Origin: Schistosoma mansoni
Taxonomy: Eukaryota; Platyhelminthes; Trematoda; Strigeidida; Schistosomatidae
DNA: 64,000 nt
Direction: 5' to 3'
Assembly (NCBI RefSeq): GCF_000237925.1
Contig: NC_031499.1
Coordinates: 7,446,195-7,510,194, forward strand
Shown: piece by piece, positions 1 to 10,680 of the stretch
Layout: each line of letters begins with the position of its first letter
Position numbering within the stretch: position 1 is the stretch's first letter
Notes under the pieces: model-generated
Told to the model about the DNA's origin: nothing
Seen by the model: only the letters and a program-made list of their open reading frames with translations
The model's database searches: none
Position numbers and translations under genes: made by a program

Positions 1-725
1 CTAACGATAAAGCTTTAGACCACTATCTTGGTATCCATTGATTTACACTTCTATCTTCTGTAATCATTTCCCTTCTGGATACAGATATCACGTTTTTATC
101 GATGCTATATCTTGAGATTAAGGAGATAAACTTTTAATAACCATTTGGCGGGTAAAATGTGAGTAGAACTGACCTTATGTTTAGCAATAGTGTAGTTGAC
201 TAACTTACATTCTTTGGAAAGTATATGTTTTGTGTAATCAACGTAGCCTGATGAACGAGAGCAAGTAAACTGATTGATTCACATTGAGATGAATCAAAGT
301 AGCAGTTTATACTTGAAATTTCCAAGAGTCAGATGGGAAACGAGAAACATAATTTAGAGTTTCTTCAAACAAATGCTGTCCTCAAAAATATTAGTACTTG
401 GTCTTTAAGGATCTCTGGAAATGTGTCCCGTTTAAATTGAATCTTCATGAACAAAATCTTCTCTTGAACTTCAGAGGTACTTTTCGTTCGATATTCTGGT
501 TTTAGAGTACTTAATTATTTACCAAATTCAATAAGCTAACGTTCTGTTGTATTCTTTATTCATATTCATTTAAGACAAAATCTAGAAAATGGATTACTTC
601 CCTTCATTAATCAATCGCATTCAATTGTGAAAGTTCGTAAAACCCTCATTTTATATTATTATTCTTTTAATACATCTTGGTGAGAAGCTGTCTGGTTTCA
701 GTTTCAATAAAATGTTTAAAAAATA
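1..725. other. AT-rich non-coding stretch
   Basis: No open frame, RNA gene or repeat family that recurs in the window was recognised here. It ends where a hammerhead repeat begins. Confidence 0.5.
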
Positions 726-893
726 GAGGTTAAGTTTTCAAGAGCGAGACCCATGTGTCCATGGTTCGAATCTCGTGAATCGGGATCGTGAATGCACACT
801 GATGAAGAGTCCCACAATAGGACGAAACGACCGTCCAGTGCTTTCAGTTTTTCTATGGTAGTCTAGCTTCAATTTACTCATAATCTTACTTAC
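726..893 (+). mobile_element. HHR-B hammerhead SINE-like repeat, 5'-truncated
   Basis: HHR-B is a family of about 30 copies in this window. A full unit of roughly 400 bp has a 5' leader, a tRNA-like block with a B-box-like ggttcgaatc, a hammerhead core (CUGANGA, a GUCC/GGAC stem, GAAA, a GUC cleavage triplet) and a 3' block ending near gactcatgatctcaacta. This copy starts inside the tRNA-like block. It has ctgatga followed by two or three extra bases before the stem-II strand, then gaaac and gtc, so the fold is probably damaged. Confidence 0.75.
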
Positions 894-1164
894 TAAAAAT
901 AAATTCTTTTTAATATCCATTTCGAAATTCATTTGTAATTACTAAACCGTATACACGCTAACAGTCGTTTACAGGGACTGTATAAATTGTTTCATTAGTG
1001 AATGTATTTCATAAATAAACAACCAACCACATGTAGCAACTTTAACTACATTGAAAGTCATAAAAATTAAACTATACACTGTTTAATGCCTTTAATGCAT
1101 TTAACTGATTGTCATACATTGAAATTGTTTCTTCACTACTTCCATGATTTTAAAGAACTATCTT
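894..1164. other. Non-coding spacer
   Basis: AT-rich, with nothing recognised on either strand. Confidence 0.4.
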
Positions 1165-1395
1165 CTCATTTTGATAGTTGAGATCACGAGTCGATTGAAG
1201 CTAGACCATCATGGAAAACCTGGAAGCACTGGATGGCCATTTCTTCCTATTGTGCGACTCTTCAGCAGTAGTCTAAAGGTTAAGCGTTCGCGCGTGAGAC
1301 CGATAGTCCCTGGGTTCGGTTCTTGAGAGGAAGGATACTGGATGCATACTGTTGAAGAATCCCACAATAGGACGAAACGGCCGTCTTCATCAATT
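1165..1395. mobile_element. HHR-B inverted pair
   Basis: The left part (1165-1270) is a minus-strand 3' block and hammerhead. The right part (about 1270-1395) is a plus-strand tRNA-like block and hammerhead. The two halves meet head to head without a full leader, giving a foldback. Both cores have changes: the plus core reads ttgaaga instead of ctgagga. Confidence 0.7.
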
Positions 1396-1912
1396 GCTTA
1401 TCATGAAGCAACTGTGAGTACTTTACAACCTTTTTTATAAACCAAACATGTTTATTATTCTTAATATCTTTCTTTATAAATACAAAACGGAAATTTGTTA
1501 TATTCTCGAAAAATAGGAGAATAGTAACAGATGTACCGCTTTAATAAATAACTCCCTAATACTTCACATTTTAAGCATCTAAACTCATAATTTAACTTAG
1601 TGAAGATTATTCAAGTACACAACATTAATCTTACTTAGTTAACCAGTTATCTAAAGATATTAAGTCCAATTCAGAGTAGGTTTGTAGGTCTACAGTACTG
1701 GCAGGTTTCGAAACTAGGATTATCCATCCCCCTCCCTTTCTGTATACATTAATATGTCAATAAGACGACAATCAAATTTAAACCGACCTGGTCTCTCTTC
1801 AAAAACCATACAACTATGTAGAAATCAAGAAATTATCGTATTAAATGAAAAGATATCAATCGTTTGTTTTTATACTATCCTAGGCATTACTTTAAACAAA
1901 ACAATTTATTAT
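1396..1912. other. Upstream flank of the spliced-leader RNA copy
   Basis: Non-coding and AT-rich. An open frame crosses from 1754 into the spliced-leader sequence, but its composition is not protein-like. If the RNA copy is transcribed, its snRNA-type promoter should lie in the last 100 bases; I could not identify a proximal element by eye. Confidence 0.35.
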
Positions 1913-1997
1913 AACCGTCACGGTTTTAATCTTGTGATTTGTTGCATGGTAAGAACCATCGACCAATTATCGAAGTTTTCGAAGAAGTTCGAAGAAG
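1913..1997 (+). ncRNA. Spliced-leader (SL) RNA gene copy or pseudogene
   Basis: Positions 1913-1948 match the 36-nt Schistosoma spliced-leader exon as I know it, from the AACCGTCACGG start to the TTGTTGCATG end, with one apparent substitution (C to A at 1929 or 1930). The exon is followed at once by GT at 1949-1950 (gtaagaacc), the donor used in trans-splicing, and then by an intron-like part with cgaccaatt and a cgaagttttcgaag element that could serve as Sm site and hairpin. The exon is known to be donated to the 5' end of many trematode mRNAs. The 3' end is unclear because an SmA repeat starts at about 1998. SL genes usually sit in tandem clusters, so a lone variant may be a pseudogene. Confidence 0.75.
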
Positions 1998-2700
1998 AGG
2001 ATGTACGGTGGCTAGCATTGAAATCCAGGATGCACGTTTCATTCTATTTGAGACTCGTCAGCTAGATATACCTGAATCCTAGAGTTAATGTTCACTTCAT
2101 AACTGAAACCCATCCGACGGATAAGTCTCAAATACTATGGAACGCACATCCTAGATGCCACTATTAACCATAACCCATCTTTGTATATAATGCTTGTGAA
2201 TTAAAACAATATCGAAGCGATCCATACATATATTCTAATCATACAGACTGATCAGTCGTAGTCTTAAACATCAATAAGAAGATTCAAATAAACAATATCA
2301 AATAAATTCACTCAGTATTGTTGGTTTAAATCTTCACATTGATGCTTAGGACTGCAACTGGTCAGTCTCTTATTGGCATATGTGCATACGGTGCGTATTG
2401 CCTCAATATTGTTTTAATTCACAAGCATTAAAAGCAAAGATTCAAACAAACAATACTAAATGAATTTAAACTTCACCCCATCGCACAAGCAAGTGGCTAT
2501 CAGGACTCAGTCTCTGAGTGGATAACGAGATGGCGTTTCAAGCGAACGGTACTGGCTTCAAGTCTCAGAGTGAACATCAACTCTGAGATATGTCAGGTAC
2601 ATCCAGCTCACGAGTCCCAAATAGGACGAAACGCGCATCAAACTGAATTCCACTGCTAACCACTATCCATCTTTGCTTATAATATCAAATAATGTTCACA
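1998..2700. mobile_element. SmA (Sm-alpha) hammerhead repeat cluster
   Basis: At least four SmA pieces lie in alternating orientation: minus (about 1998-2140), plus (about 2140-2320), minus (about 2320-2440) and plus (about 2440-2700). The last piece has the tRNA-like A box (around ctgagtggataac), a decayed B box and a hammerhead. Its core reads ctcacga where ctgacga is expected, and the cleavage triplet is followed by aaactg, so it should not self-cleave. Confidence 0.8.
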
Positions 2701-2957
2701 AAAAAAGGAAATAATTATCTTCTGCTGTAGTATATCTAAACCTTTTTTTCGACATGAATAGATTTCTAGTAAATAATTAGTATTATTTAATTAAATAATT
2801 AGGAATTGACCAAAAGCGTTTCCTTCTTTCTTGTTTTTGGTCGTTAATTCAATTTCTACTTTATCATATTCACTATCTAGATCTAATGTCAATTATTTTA
2901 ATCAATATTTTGTTGATAAGTAAAACTACAAAAAAAACGATAATAATCATAATTATA
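2701..2957. other. AT-rich spacer
   Basis: Low-complexity A/T runs and short palindromic AATTA motifs. No gene or known repeat seen. Confidence 0.4.
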
Positions 2958-3246
2958 AGCAAAGATGAACAGTGTCTAGAAGTGGAATCCAGGAAGCGCG
3001 TTTCGTCCTTTTTGAGACTCGTCAGTTCGATGTACCTGCATCTCAGACTCGTTGATTTCCACTCTGAGACTCGAACCCAGTACTGTTCGCTTCAAATACC
3101 ATCGCGTTATCCACTCGCGTCCTGGATTCCACTGCTAGTCACTGTCCATCTTTGCTTACAATGCTTATTGAATAAAACTATATCGAGGCAATACGCACAG
3201 TATGCAGATATGCCAGTAAGAAACTGATCAATTACAGTCCTAGCCT
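2958..3246. mobile_element. SmA inverted pair
   Basis: Positions 2958-3117 are a minus-strand SmA with hammerhead (tttcgtcc on the plus strand) and tRNA-like block. It is replaced abruptly near 3116 by a plus-strand SmA tail that begins right after the ribozyme cleavage site (gcgtcctggattcc). A junction at the self-cleavage point suggests templates made from cleaved RNA. Confidence 0.8.
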
Positions 3247-3717
3247 GTGTGCCCAGTTGATATACGATCTTGTAAGACCGCCTATTAGATAGCAGGAATG
3301 TATCGATCGGATCAGTGACACGAAAACTGTACGAGCAGTCTAGAGTACTTAGCCGTCCTGCTTTCTGACTAGCCCAGCCAGTTAAGCCAGAACACCAGTA
3401 ACAGCCTCTGCAATATGAATCATCACTTTCAAACATAATGGGTCTATATACCAAACAGACAGACCACATCGTACCATAAAACAGCAAATAACATTTGTTC
3501 AAGATTCAGCCCAAACGGTCTGTGAATGTGAGAGGCAGTAATTAATAGACTGGGTATAACTCAAGAATAGTAAATCGTATAAGAATAGTCTATGGATCAA
3601 AATAAAGCGTATAATAAGAGGGATACGAATATGAATAGTTAGGTTACTTAATAATTATACAATAAGAAATATACGTATCATATTGGTCCATGAATAGTCC
3701 TCAAAGTTACTATCAAA
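3247..3717 (-). mobile_element. LTR-A, solo-LTR-like copy
   Basis: Reading the minus strand, the copy opens with tgatagtaactttgagg near 3717 and contains a gagctttatt-like region and a TATA box (tatatagacccattatg in this copy). The same blocks recur at 18.6, 23.4, 26.7 and 48.6 kb, which supports a dispersed LTR. The start is TG. The expected CA end is lost because an SmA repeat abuts at 3247. No gag or pol sequence follows. Confidence 0.6.
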
Positions 3718-4507
3718 TAGTATATTGTTTAATGCCTTTATTAACTGTACAAAACTCAACTTTCTAGAAGTTAGAAGAGATTGATAAGGTGTTAATTTAT
3801 AGGAGAGTATAACAACTCACGTACAATTAAGTTTGTTCATATCTAATTTGATTAAGCCATTTTGTTAACTTATTTATTGGATGGAGTCACTCGTACAATA
3901 ACAACCTATCTATACTATTGTACCTTTATCATGTACGCTTGAGGATTGCTTACTGTCTGCGCATATATTCATTCTGACAGCCTTACTATTAATCGCTTAA
4001 TTAATTCAATGATTCATTCATTTCATTATGCCTATGTATGTACATTTTAATACCGTTCACTCACTCGCTGACCAGTTGACTCGAATACTCGCTCATTTGA
4101 CTCGCACAATCACTCGCTTGCTTTTCGTCATTACTCCTTCATGTTTGCTTAACGTGCCTGCAATTCGGGATATCTGTGCATGGTTCAATAATAAACGTAA
4201 TCAACACTTTGTATTCGCCTTCTGATTTATACACCATTGGGACGTTATAGAGATAACGGTTATCAGGACGAACAATATACAAAGTTTAACGATAATATCG
4301 AATACCAACCACCACAACAGTCATACAATGAAGCTATTATTTGTCTATATGACAAATGTAAAACTATTTATACAACGAAACATTAATCCAATGCTTCAGA
4401 AAGAGATGCTATCACCGAACAATTCTATGAAACAGTAATCTTAGCAATAATCCATCATTGAGTAGTACCCATTATCGAGTTGTCTAATCATCAGTACTAG
4501 CTAAATT
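3718..4507. other. Unassigned region, possibly LTR and leader remnant
   Basis: It contains imperfect ctcactcgctgac-type repeats near 4060-4130 and an aataaacgtaatcaacac segment followed by ttgggacgttatagag near 4230. This could resemble an LTR end plus primer-binding region, but I could not confirm it. The 65-codon frame at 4028 has no recognisable domain. Confidence 0.25.
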
Positions 4508-4947
4508 AGATTCGTCAGTCAGTCAGCTGCAACATAGGACCAGGCATATTTATGCATCGGTCCAAGTTGCCATACCTCAATAGCACAACAAGATGAACAC
4601 CGAATTCATAGTAGTTAATTTATTGGTGGTAAAATATAAAATAAAGATTGTATATAAGGATATAGTATAGGAAGGAAGACAGATATGAAACAATTTTAAT
4701 CTCATAGTTTAACGGAAGACAAAGGGTGTTTACACCTACGCCATTGTGATCGACTCTGAGCCATGTCATACAGAGTCTCCAACCATTGGTTACGATAGTC
4801 ACGCGGACCCCAATCAAGTAGTCTGCATCTGTCAACATGGCTCAGACTAGAAGTTAGTGACTTCAAGTAATGATGCCACGTTTTGGTTTGGCCTCCCCTA
4901 ACTTTCTTCCAACCATCCTCTACACTAGTCAGCATAGATTGAAGCAA
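4508..4947 (-). mobile_element. LINE 3' end with TGAC tail (reverse transcriptase C-terminus)
   Basis: On the minus strand from 4947 the open frame reads like the C-terminal tail of a non-LTR retrotransposon polyprotein: residues GGQTKTWHHYLKSL, then RCRLLDWGPRDYRNQWLETL, then MAQSRSQWRRC. A 3' untranslated part follows, ending in (TGAC)n at about 4508. A shorter copy of the same 3' end lies at 58.4-58.7 kb. The clade is not certain; I favour a CR1-like element. The copy is 5'-truncated, as usual for LINEs. Confidence 0.65.
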
Positions 4948-5349
4948 ATTAAATAATAAATTTATTTTGTAAAAAAATCGGTAAAGCTGATTACTGAATA
5001 AATCACTTCAGTATATTCAAAATAAGTCAGATTATCAATTGAGGCGGTGAACAGAAGACGATTTCAGTCTTCATTTAAGCATCAGTTAAATAGACACAAA
5101 GTTTTTATTGGTTACATAACTAACCTATTAACATTATCAATGTATAGAGTCAAACAATTTAGTAAGAGTAAATGATAAATACATATTCCAATCCATTATC
5201 TAAACACACGATCCAAACAGTTAATAGGAATATTCCTAATTCACCCATTGTAATTCTATGTGAAATTGGGATTGATTGAAATTTTGCCCATGTAACCGTT
5301 GACTTGTGCGTTGAAAAAGTTTTAGTACTTCCACTAAACATATCGTGGC
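4948..5349. other. Non-coding spacer
   Basis: AT-rich, with nothing recognised. Confidence 0.4.
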
Positions 5350-5880
5350 CCACAAATGTCCTGGTACAGGCGAGAGTGGGGAGGTCCTGCCCCTCTCTCT
5401 CTCTCTCTCAAAATGCCCTCAAACGGCCACGCGTATATAGCCTCTGTCTGGGAAGTCCTACTCACCACCTTCTCGCACCATGGGTGTTGTTTAAGAAATT
5501 GAGAGGACGAAAAGCGAATGTCCGGGTCTTTAACCGGGTTAGTGGACACGGAAAGTCCACCTAGGGGAGTTGGAAAACCCTCATTCCAAACCAATGGTGC
5601 ACATGAGCTCCAGTATCCTGAGGGAACTAATCGCGTATGAATCAATCGTTGGTCACCGGCTACCATGGGACTGCCTCTAATCACGATGCTTCACTGCCTT
5701 GTGGATCAGTTCTTTAGGTCGAAGGCTCCGGATGTGGCCTCCTAAGAAAACCACCTGCTTCGGTCTATGCAACCGGGCAGTATCATAGCCCTCACACAAT
5801 TAAATGAAATGACAATTTTTCGTGTGGCGCATATATATCTGATACCCCTTTGTACCAATATTTATGTGTTTAAATAAATA
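5350..5880 (+). mobile_element. Retroposon-T copy (0.5-kb family with TAAA tail)
   Basis: Retroposon-T starts at a conserved point (aaatgccctggtacgg in most copies), has a conserved body (gagaggacgaaaagcgaatg, then ggttggtggacacgg) and ends in gtgtttaaataaataa. Copies also lie at 16.8, 43.5, 45.7, 53.4, 55.0, 56.7 and 57.6 kb. This one has a (CT)n run near 5395-5410. An antisense frame of 116 codons (5334-5684) is open here, and its counterpart is open in several other copies. I do not recognise a product. Confidence 0.7.
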
Positions 5881-6005
5881 ATTATCGTGGTAATATTAAT
5901 TTGATTTTAAAATTCACAGTAGTATGTATGATTCAGATTATTTTCTTATATTCCAATTTGTTTGATGTGATGTATATTTCTCATATATACATAATATAAC
6001 AAGCC

Positions 6006-6280
6006 TATGAAAAACCTGGAACCACTGAACGACCGTTTCATATGATGCCGGCTCAATGTGGACTAGAGGTTAAGCACTCGCACGCAAGACTGATAGGTCC
6101 TGCGTTCGAATCTCGCGAGGCGGGATCGTGGATGCGCACTGTCACTGAGGAGTCTCACAATAAGACGGATTTGCCTTCCAGTGACTATAGCTTTTCCATG
6201 ATGATCTAGCTTCCATTGACTTATGATCTCAACTATTGAAATTACTATAATATCCACAACAAATCCTTTTGATATTCATC
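6006..6280 (+). mobile_element. HHR-B, first unit of a head-to-tail pair
   Basis: A short minus-strand scrap (6006-6037) precedes a plus-strand unit with tRNA-like block, intact ctgagga (in cactgaggag) and a disrupted gaaa (acggatttg). Its 3' end (ccacaacaaatcctttt) runs straight into the 5' end of the next unit. Confidence 0.75.
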
Positions 6281-6282
6281 AA

Positions 6283-6660
6283 CATATGCTCACTAATGAC
6301 TGGTTTCAAGAGGTATTTCCTGGAGTTCTCGTGGGAAGCAGTGACCAGATGAGTTTAACCAGGTCTGTTGTGAGATAATAACTCACTGAAGACAATGGTG
6401 AATAGTTGCTGAATTTCGTGGATTGGTTGAAGTTAGACATTAACACCGTTGGATACCGGCTCAGCGATCTATCGGTTAAGTGCTCTCACGCGAGACTGAT
6501 AGGTACTAGGTTCGAATCTCGTGAGGTGGGGTCGTGAATGCACACTGCTACTGAAGAGTCCCACACTAAGCCAAAACGGCCGTCCAATGCTTCCAGGTTC
6601 GTCCATGATGTTCTTGCTTCAATTCACTCATGATCTCAACTATTAAAATTACTGTATAAT
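6283..6660 (+). mobile_element. HHR-B, near-full-length second unit
   Basis: It begins at atatgctcactaatgactgg and carries the whole leader (caagaggtatttcctgg, aagacaatggtgaatagttg, gttagacattaacacc), the tRNA-like block with an aggttcgaatctcg B box, and a decayed hammerhead (ctgaaga, then gccaaaac in place of gacgaaac). It ends near ctcaactattaaaatt. The spacing to the preceding hammerhead is about 405 bp, which gives the unit length. Confidence 0.75.
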
Positions 6661-7487
6661 TTTTTTATATTAAAATACATTTACTTATTCATACTTATGT
6701 TCTCATTCATTACAATTATCCTCCCTTTATTTTGTTTCTAGCTTAGAAACAACTGATAAGTTTTTTTTAAAATTGAAATTATCGTTTATATTTAATTATT
6801 TAAAATTATTGAAGGAAACAAAAACAAGAACAAAAACAAAGAGAAAGTGACATTCAATTAAAGTATTCACTAATATCATTCATCAAAGAACATTCCTCTG
6901 TTCTCCCTTTTTTTTTCTTTTTTATTTTTTTATTCATCAAGTTTTTTTTACTTCTTTTTTTTCTTTTTTTTAAAAAATTTTTTCTCTTATTTTCTAATGA
7001 GATGTGATGAGATAAGGGAGGAGAGGAGATAAGGGAATATATCAAAAAAAAAATTATTTTTTTATCATCATCATCATCATAAATGATTCTAATGTGTATT
7101 CTATCTTTTTCCCGCCGCCCCCCCTCTCCTCCTTTTTGTCAACTTCAAACAACTCTCTTTTTTTCCGTTTGTTTTTTTTTTGTTGGTTAGTGATTGAATG
7201 TAACAATGAAAAATGGTTAGAGAAAATCATTGATGACTGATCATTATTACCCACCCACCCCTTTTTTTCGTTTTTTTTCTTTATTTTTCATCATGTTTTA
7301 CTACGTTTGATTAAGTTGTTATCGTTGATTTTCATTGTGAAATATAATTAGATCAGATTTTTTGAAAAAAAAAATTTTCCGTTTAAAACAAACAAACACT
7401 TTCAGTTAGAAACCGTATGAAACTATTCTGGCCAATGTACAATCATTAATGATGGGCAGGTGAATGGAAACAAATATTGAATTAATT
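6661..7487. repeat. Low-complexity A/T, TC and CAT tracts
   Basis: Long T and C/T runs occur at about 6900-6990 and 7090-7290, with a (CAT)n stretch at 7065-7080. The open frames here are artefacts of base composition. Confidence 0.7.
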
Positions 7488-7625
7488 ATCAGAAGGAGTT
7501 TTTGTGGATATGATAGTAATTCTAATAGTTGAGATTATGAATCCATTGAAGCTAGACCAGCATGGATACGCACTGTCACTAAGGAGTCACACAATGGGAC
7601 GAAACGACCGTCCAGTGCTTCCATA
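7488..7625. mobile_element. HHR-B short foldback
   Basis: A minus-strand 3' block (7488-7566, ending at gctagaccagcatgg) is joined directly to a plus-strand hammerhead (about 7565-7625, ctaagga then gggacgaaacgaccgtcc). No tRNA-like block remains. Confidence 0.7.
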
Positions 7626-8129
7626 TGCCACAAGATCTGACGGTTTAGAATTCTATCTTCGACAGAATCGACGATGCATATTACTGACTAGTTCCATAGT
7701 AGAATAAAATAGCTGTATAACGATTCTTAGCTTTCATTCGTTGTCTGACCAAGATTAATCAGCAATGTAATTTAAGAAACTTAAAAATCTAGATAAATCT
7801 CCATATTTGGTAACAATGAAATAGATCAATTTTAGTTGTCAAATAGACACATTTGGTAAAAGCTAATCTTTGTTCGTTACTTTCCAATCAATTGATGAGG
7901 ACTCTTAATTTAAAAGGTAAGTTATTTGGTTTTATTTATTCAATATACATTTAAACATTTAGCGGATTCTGTGGAGCACACTACTAGATAACTAACATCT
8001 TCCCCCATAGTTTAGTGCGGTTAAACAAAGCCAATAAGTACCTATGTTTTATCACCTGTAATCTCTAGGTGGTCATGTTGTATATAGAATTTAAGTATCG
8101 AACTTACCAAATACCTGTCTTATTTCTTC
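7626..8129. other. Non-coding spacer
   Basis: AT-rich, with no gene or repeat recognised. Confidence 0.4.
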
Positions 8130-8990
8130 ATGGACACATCGAAGTTCTTGAGAAAATTGTCAACATTATCTGGAACTCATACGACGGACTACAGTGCAAA
8201 GTCATGAATGGAGGACAGCTGATAGATACATTTACAATAAGGACCGGGGTCAGACAAAGCCGTCTACTCCCCCTCCCTCTTTCTTCTGGTGATTGACTGC
8301 ATTATGAAGAATTCGACATCTGACAAAAAGAACGGAATACAATAGATATCTCAGAAATAATTCGACGATTTGGACGTCGCAGATCACCTGGCCCTCCTAT
8401 CTTACACACACGAACAAATACAGATGAAGACAACAAATGTAGAATTAGCTTCTGTATCAATAGGCCTCAACATACACAAAGGAAAAAGCAACATCCTCAA
8501 ATACAACACGGAGAACATCAACCCAGTGACACTTGATGTATTCATCAAACTAATATTCTCAAAAGTGACGAGATTTGAGGCAAAATATATCGTTTAAAAT
8601 TATGGTATATGAAGGGTTAACTTCGCAAGATACTCAATGTCCGTTGACCAGATACCATCAACAACAACCTATTGTGGGAGAGAACAAACTATCTTCTATC
8701 TGAAGAGGGAATAAGGGAAAGATGTTGGAAGTGTATGGGACACAACACATTGAGGAAATCACCAAACTGTATCACAAGGCAAGACCTAACGTGGAATGCT
8801 GAAGGAAAACGCAAAAAAAAGAAGACCAAATAACACACTGAGTTGAGAATCGGAAGCAGATATGAAATAGATGAATATCAACTAGGAAGAACAGGAAAAG
8901 ATTGCTCAGGGCAAAGTTATATGGAGAATGTTAGTGGGCGGCTTATACTCCTTCATGAAGGTTAACAGTCGTAAGTAAGTAACGCGAAGG
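8130..8990 (+). pseudogene. RTE-clade (SR2-like) LINE, reverse transcriptase to 3' end, decayed
   Basis: Translation over several frames gives an RT palm fragment (NSYDGLQCKVMNGGQL, then RTGVRQ), an active-site region LDVADHLALLS where a FADD-type motif is expected, then SVGLNIHKGKS-like residues (SIGLNIHKGKSNILK). From about 8640 a C-terminal tail ([19 protein letters not shown]-like) leads to a 3' end in gtaagtaagtaa at about 8985. The second catalytic Asp of the active site reads as His, and frameshifts and stops occur, so the copy is dead. The element family normally encodes an endonuclease plus reverse transcriptase. Confidence 0.8.
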
Positions 8991-10024
8991 ATTATCTGTA
9001 TAATAAAATAAAATCGCTCATGTTGAAATGAATAGTATACAACGCTTTATATGCCTCGTAAGAGGAAGTAAATTCACTGATGAGCATCAATGAGAATCAG
9101 AGAGGAAGCTTATCCTTAACATATCCAGTTTGAGAAGATAATACGGAGCTTAGCTAAATCGAACAATTTTTCAGGGATTTCGATTATCGTTAATTGAAGG
9201 TTTCACCTTCCATATCATCTTTAAAATCGTTGTTCATAAGAACGGTTTTCTTTTAAATTGTCGGTGATTTTTCAGGATGTAGTCTAGTCATGCAGTTTCT
9301 ATCGACGAATTTAGATGGAAAATCATTTCCGACAAGTATTTGTCTAAGTTAAACCATTTAACACTCACTTTCTTCTTCAGATATAAACTCAATGGCTTAG
9401 TGTATTACATTAAATCGCCTAAGAACTTCTTAATTTAATGTGCTATCTTTACAGAGGATAAACTTGTCATAGAATGATGTGAACTTTTAACTAAGCTCTT
9501 AAAGTGAATCACTTTCTAGTTTAGCATATGAACATCTGTGAACATACATCCGACCGGAAAAAATGTTGGAATCTTGGATAGAAGGAAATTTCAAGAAGCT
9601 TAGCACTCAGGTCAATTACAAATCGACAAACATATCGAGATCCATCCGATTTATCGAATATCAAGAAAATCCTGAACAAATAAAGGACCACGAATCAGAT
9701 TACTCCGTCATATGTCAACAATAACCAATCAAGTTGTAGACGACCAGGCAAACTGTCAGTCATATGTGAAAAAATTAGAAATTTCGCGCCCATGATATTG
9801 TTCAGAAGAACAATGAAAGCCCCACGACCAAACCATTCAGCCCAGACAACAAAGCTTCACCAAAAGGTTTAACTAGAAAAATGTTAGGTAGTAAGAAACC
9901 TAATGGTGATTCGAGCACACGACGTTCGTTCTCATGCGTGAACACAACCTCCAGACCAGTGAATCTAATTCGTGTCCAATAGAGACAGGTATCTACTTCA
10001 GACAATAGATGGTCGCGCAATTTT
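8991..10024. other. Mostly unique non-coding stretch
   Basis: Only a short block (9794-9875, with acgaccaaaccattcag) recurs, at 26636-26700. The rest shows no gene or repeat that I can identify. Confidence 0.35.
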
Positions 10025-10270
10025 ATGGATTGGTTGAAGTTAAACATTAACATTGTTGAATGCCAGCCAGCTCATTGGTCAATAGGTTAAGTGTTCGCAG
10101 GCGAAACCGAAGGTCATGGGTTCGAATCCGTTTGGTTCAGGATCATGGATGTACATAGCTGAGTAGTCTCACACCAGAACGAGACGGCCTTCCAATATTT
10201 CCAGGTTTTCAATGATGGTCTAACGTCGATAGATTTATTATTTCAATCAGAAAACACCTTAGTAAGATTT
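10025..10270 (+). mobile_element. HHR-B divergent subfamily copy
   Basis: It contains the leader end (ggattggttgaagttaaac), a tRNA-like block with a B-box-like gggttcgaatccg, and a hammerhead with gctgagtagtctcac and acgagacgg. The core is mutated (ctgagta and gaga in place of ctgagga and gaaa). The 3' block resembles the copies at 13.8 and 59.5 kb. Confidence 0.65.
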
Positions 10271-10299
10271 TGTTGATTAGTATCCCTCTTTCAGCCATA

Positions 10300-10680
10300 T
10301 AGAATGGTGAAGCCTAGTAGGCCCTTCTGGAGAAGAGTGCTACATCGAAGCACGGCACAACTACCGAGGCGGGATAGCTGTTTCTGCATTGTTAACGCAG
10401 AATCATTACATAAAACTCACAACTCAGTTTTTGTCATTTTTGTTTTTGTTTTTGTTTGGACAGACTTATTTTTTACCACTCTTTTGAACTATCAATAGTT
10501 ATGCAATGACTCTTTGTAGCATTCGTAATCGTTCACGTGTATTGGTAGAGTGGTTGATTAGGCCAATCTCCACCACCCTCATTTACCGCTCACGTTAGTA
10601 CATGGAATGGTTGCCATGACTCAGGAGGCACGATGAGGACGTGTGAGTCGGATTAGTAATATTTTACATACCTTAAAACC
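10300..10680 (+). repeat. R4 dispersed repeat, plus copy
   Basis: Shares blocks with 36780-37190 in opposite orientation: cctagtaggcccttctgg, gtgctacatcga, acaactaccgaggc at one end and ggcacgatgaggacgtgtga at the other. Class unknown, with no coding capacity seen. Confidence 0.6.

Noticed and set aside
1754-2065. 103-codon open frame over the spliced-leader sequence
   Set aside because: It crosses the SL exon, its GT donor and an SmA repeat; the RNA explanation is much better.
6854-7254. Lys-rich and Met-run frames
   Set aside because: They result from poly-T/C and CAT tracts.
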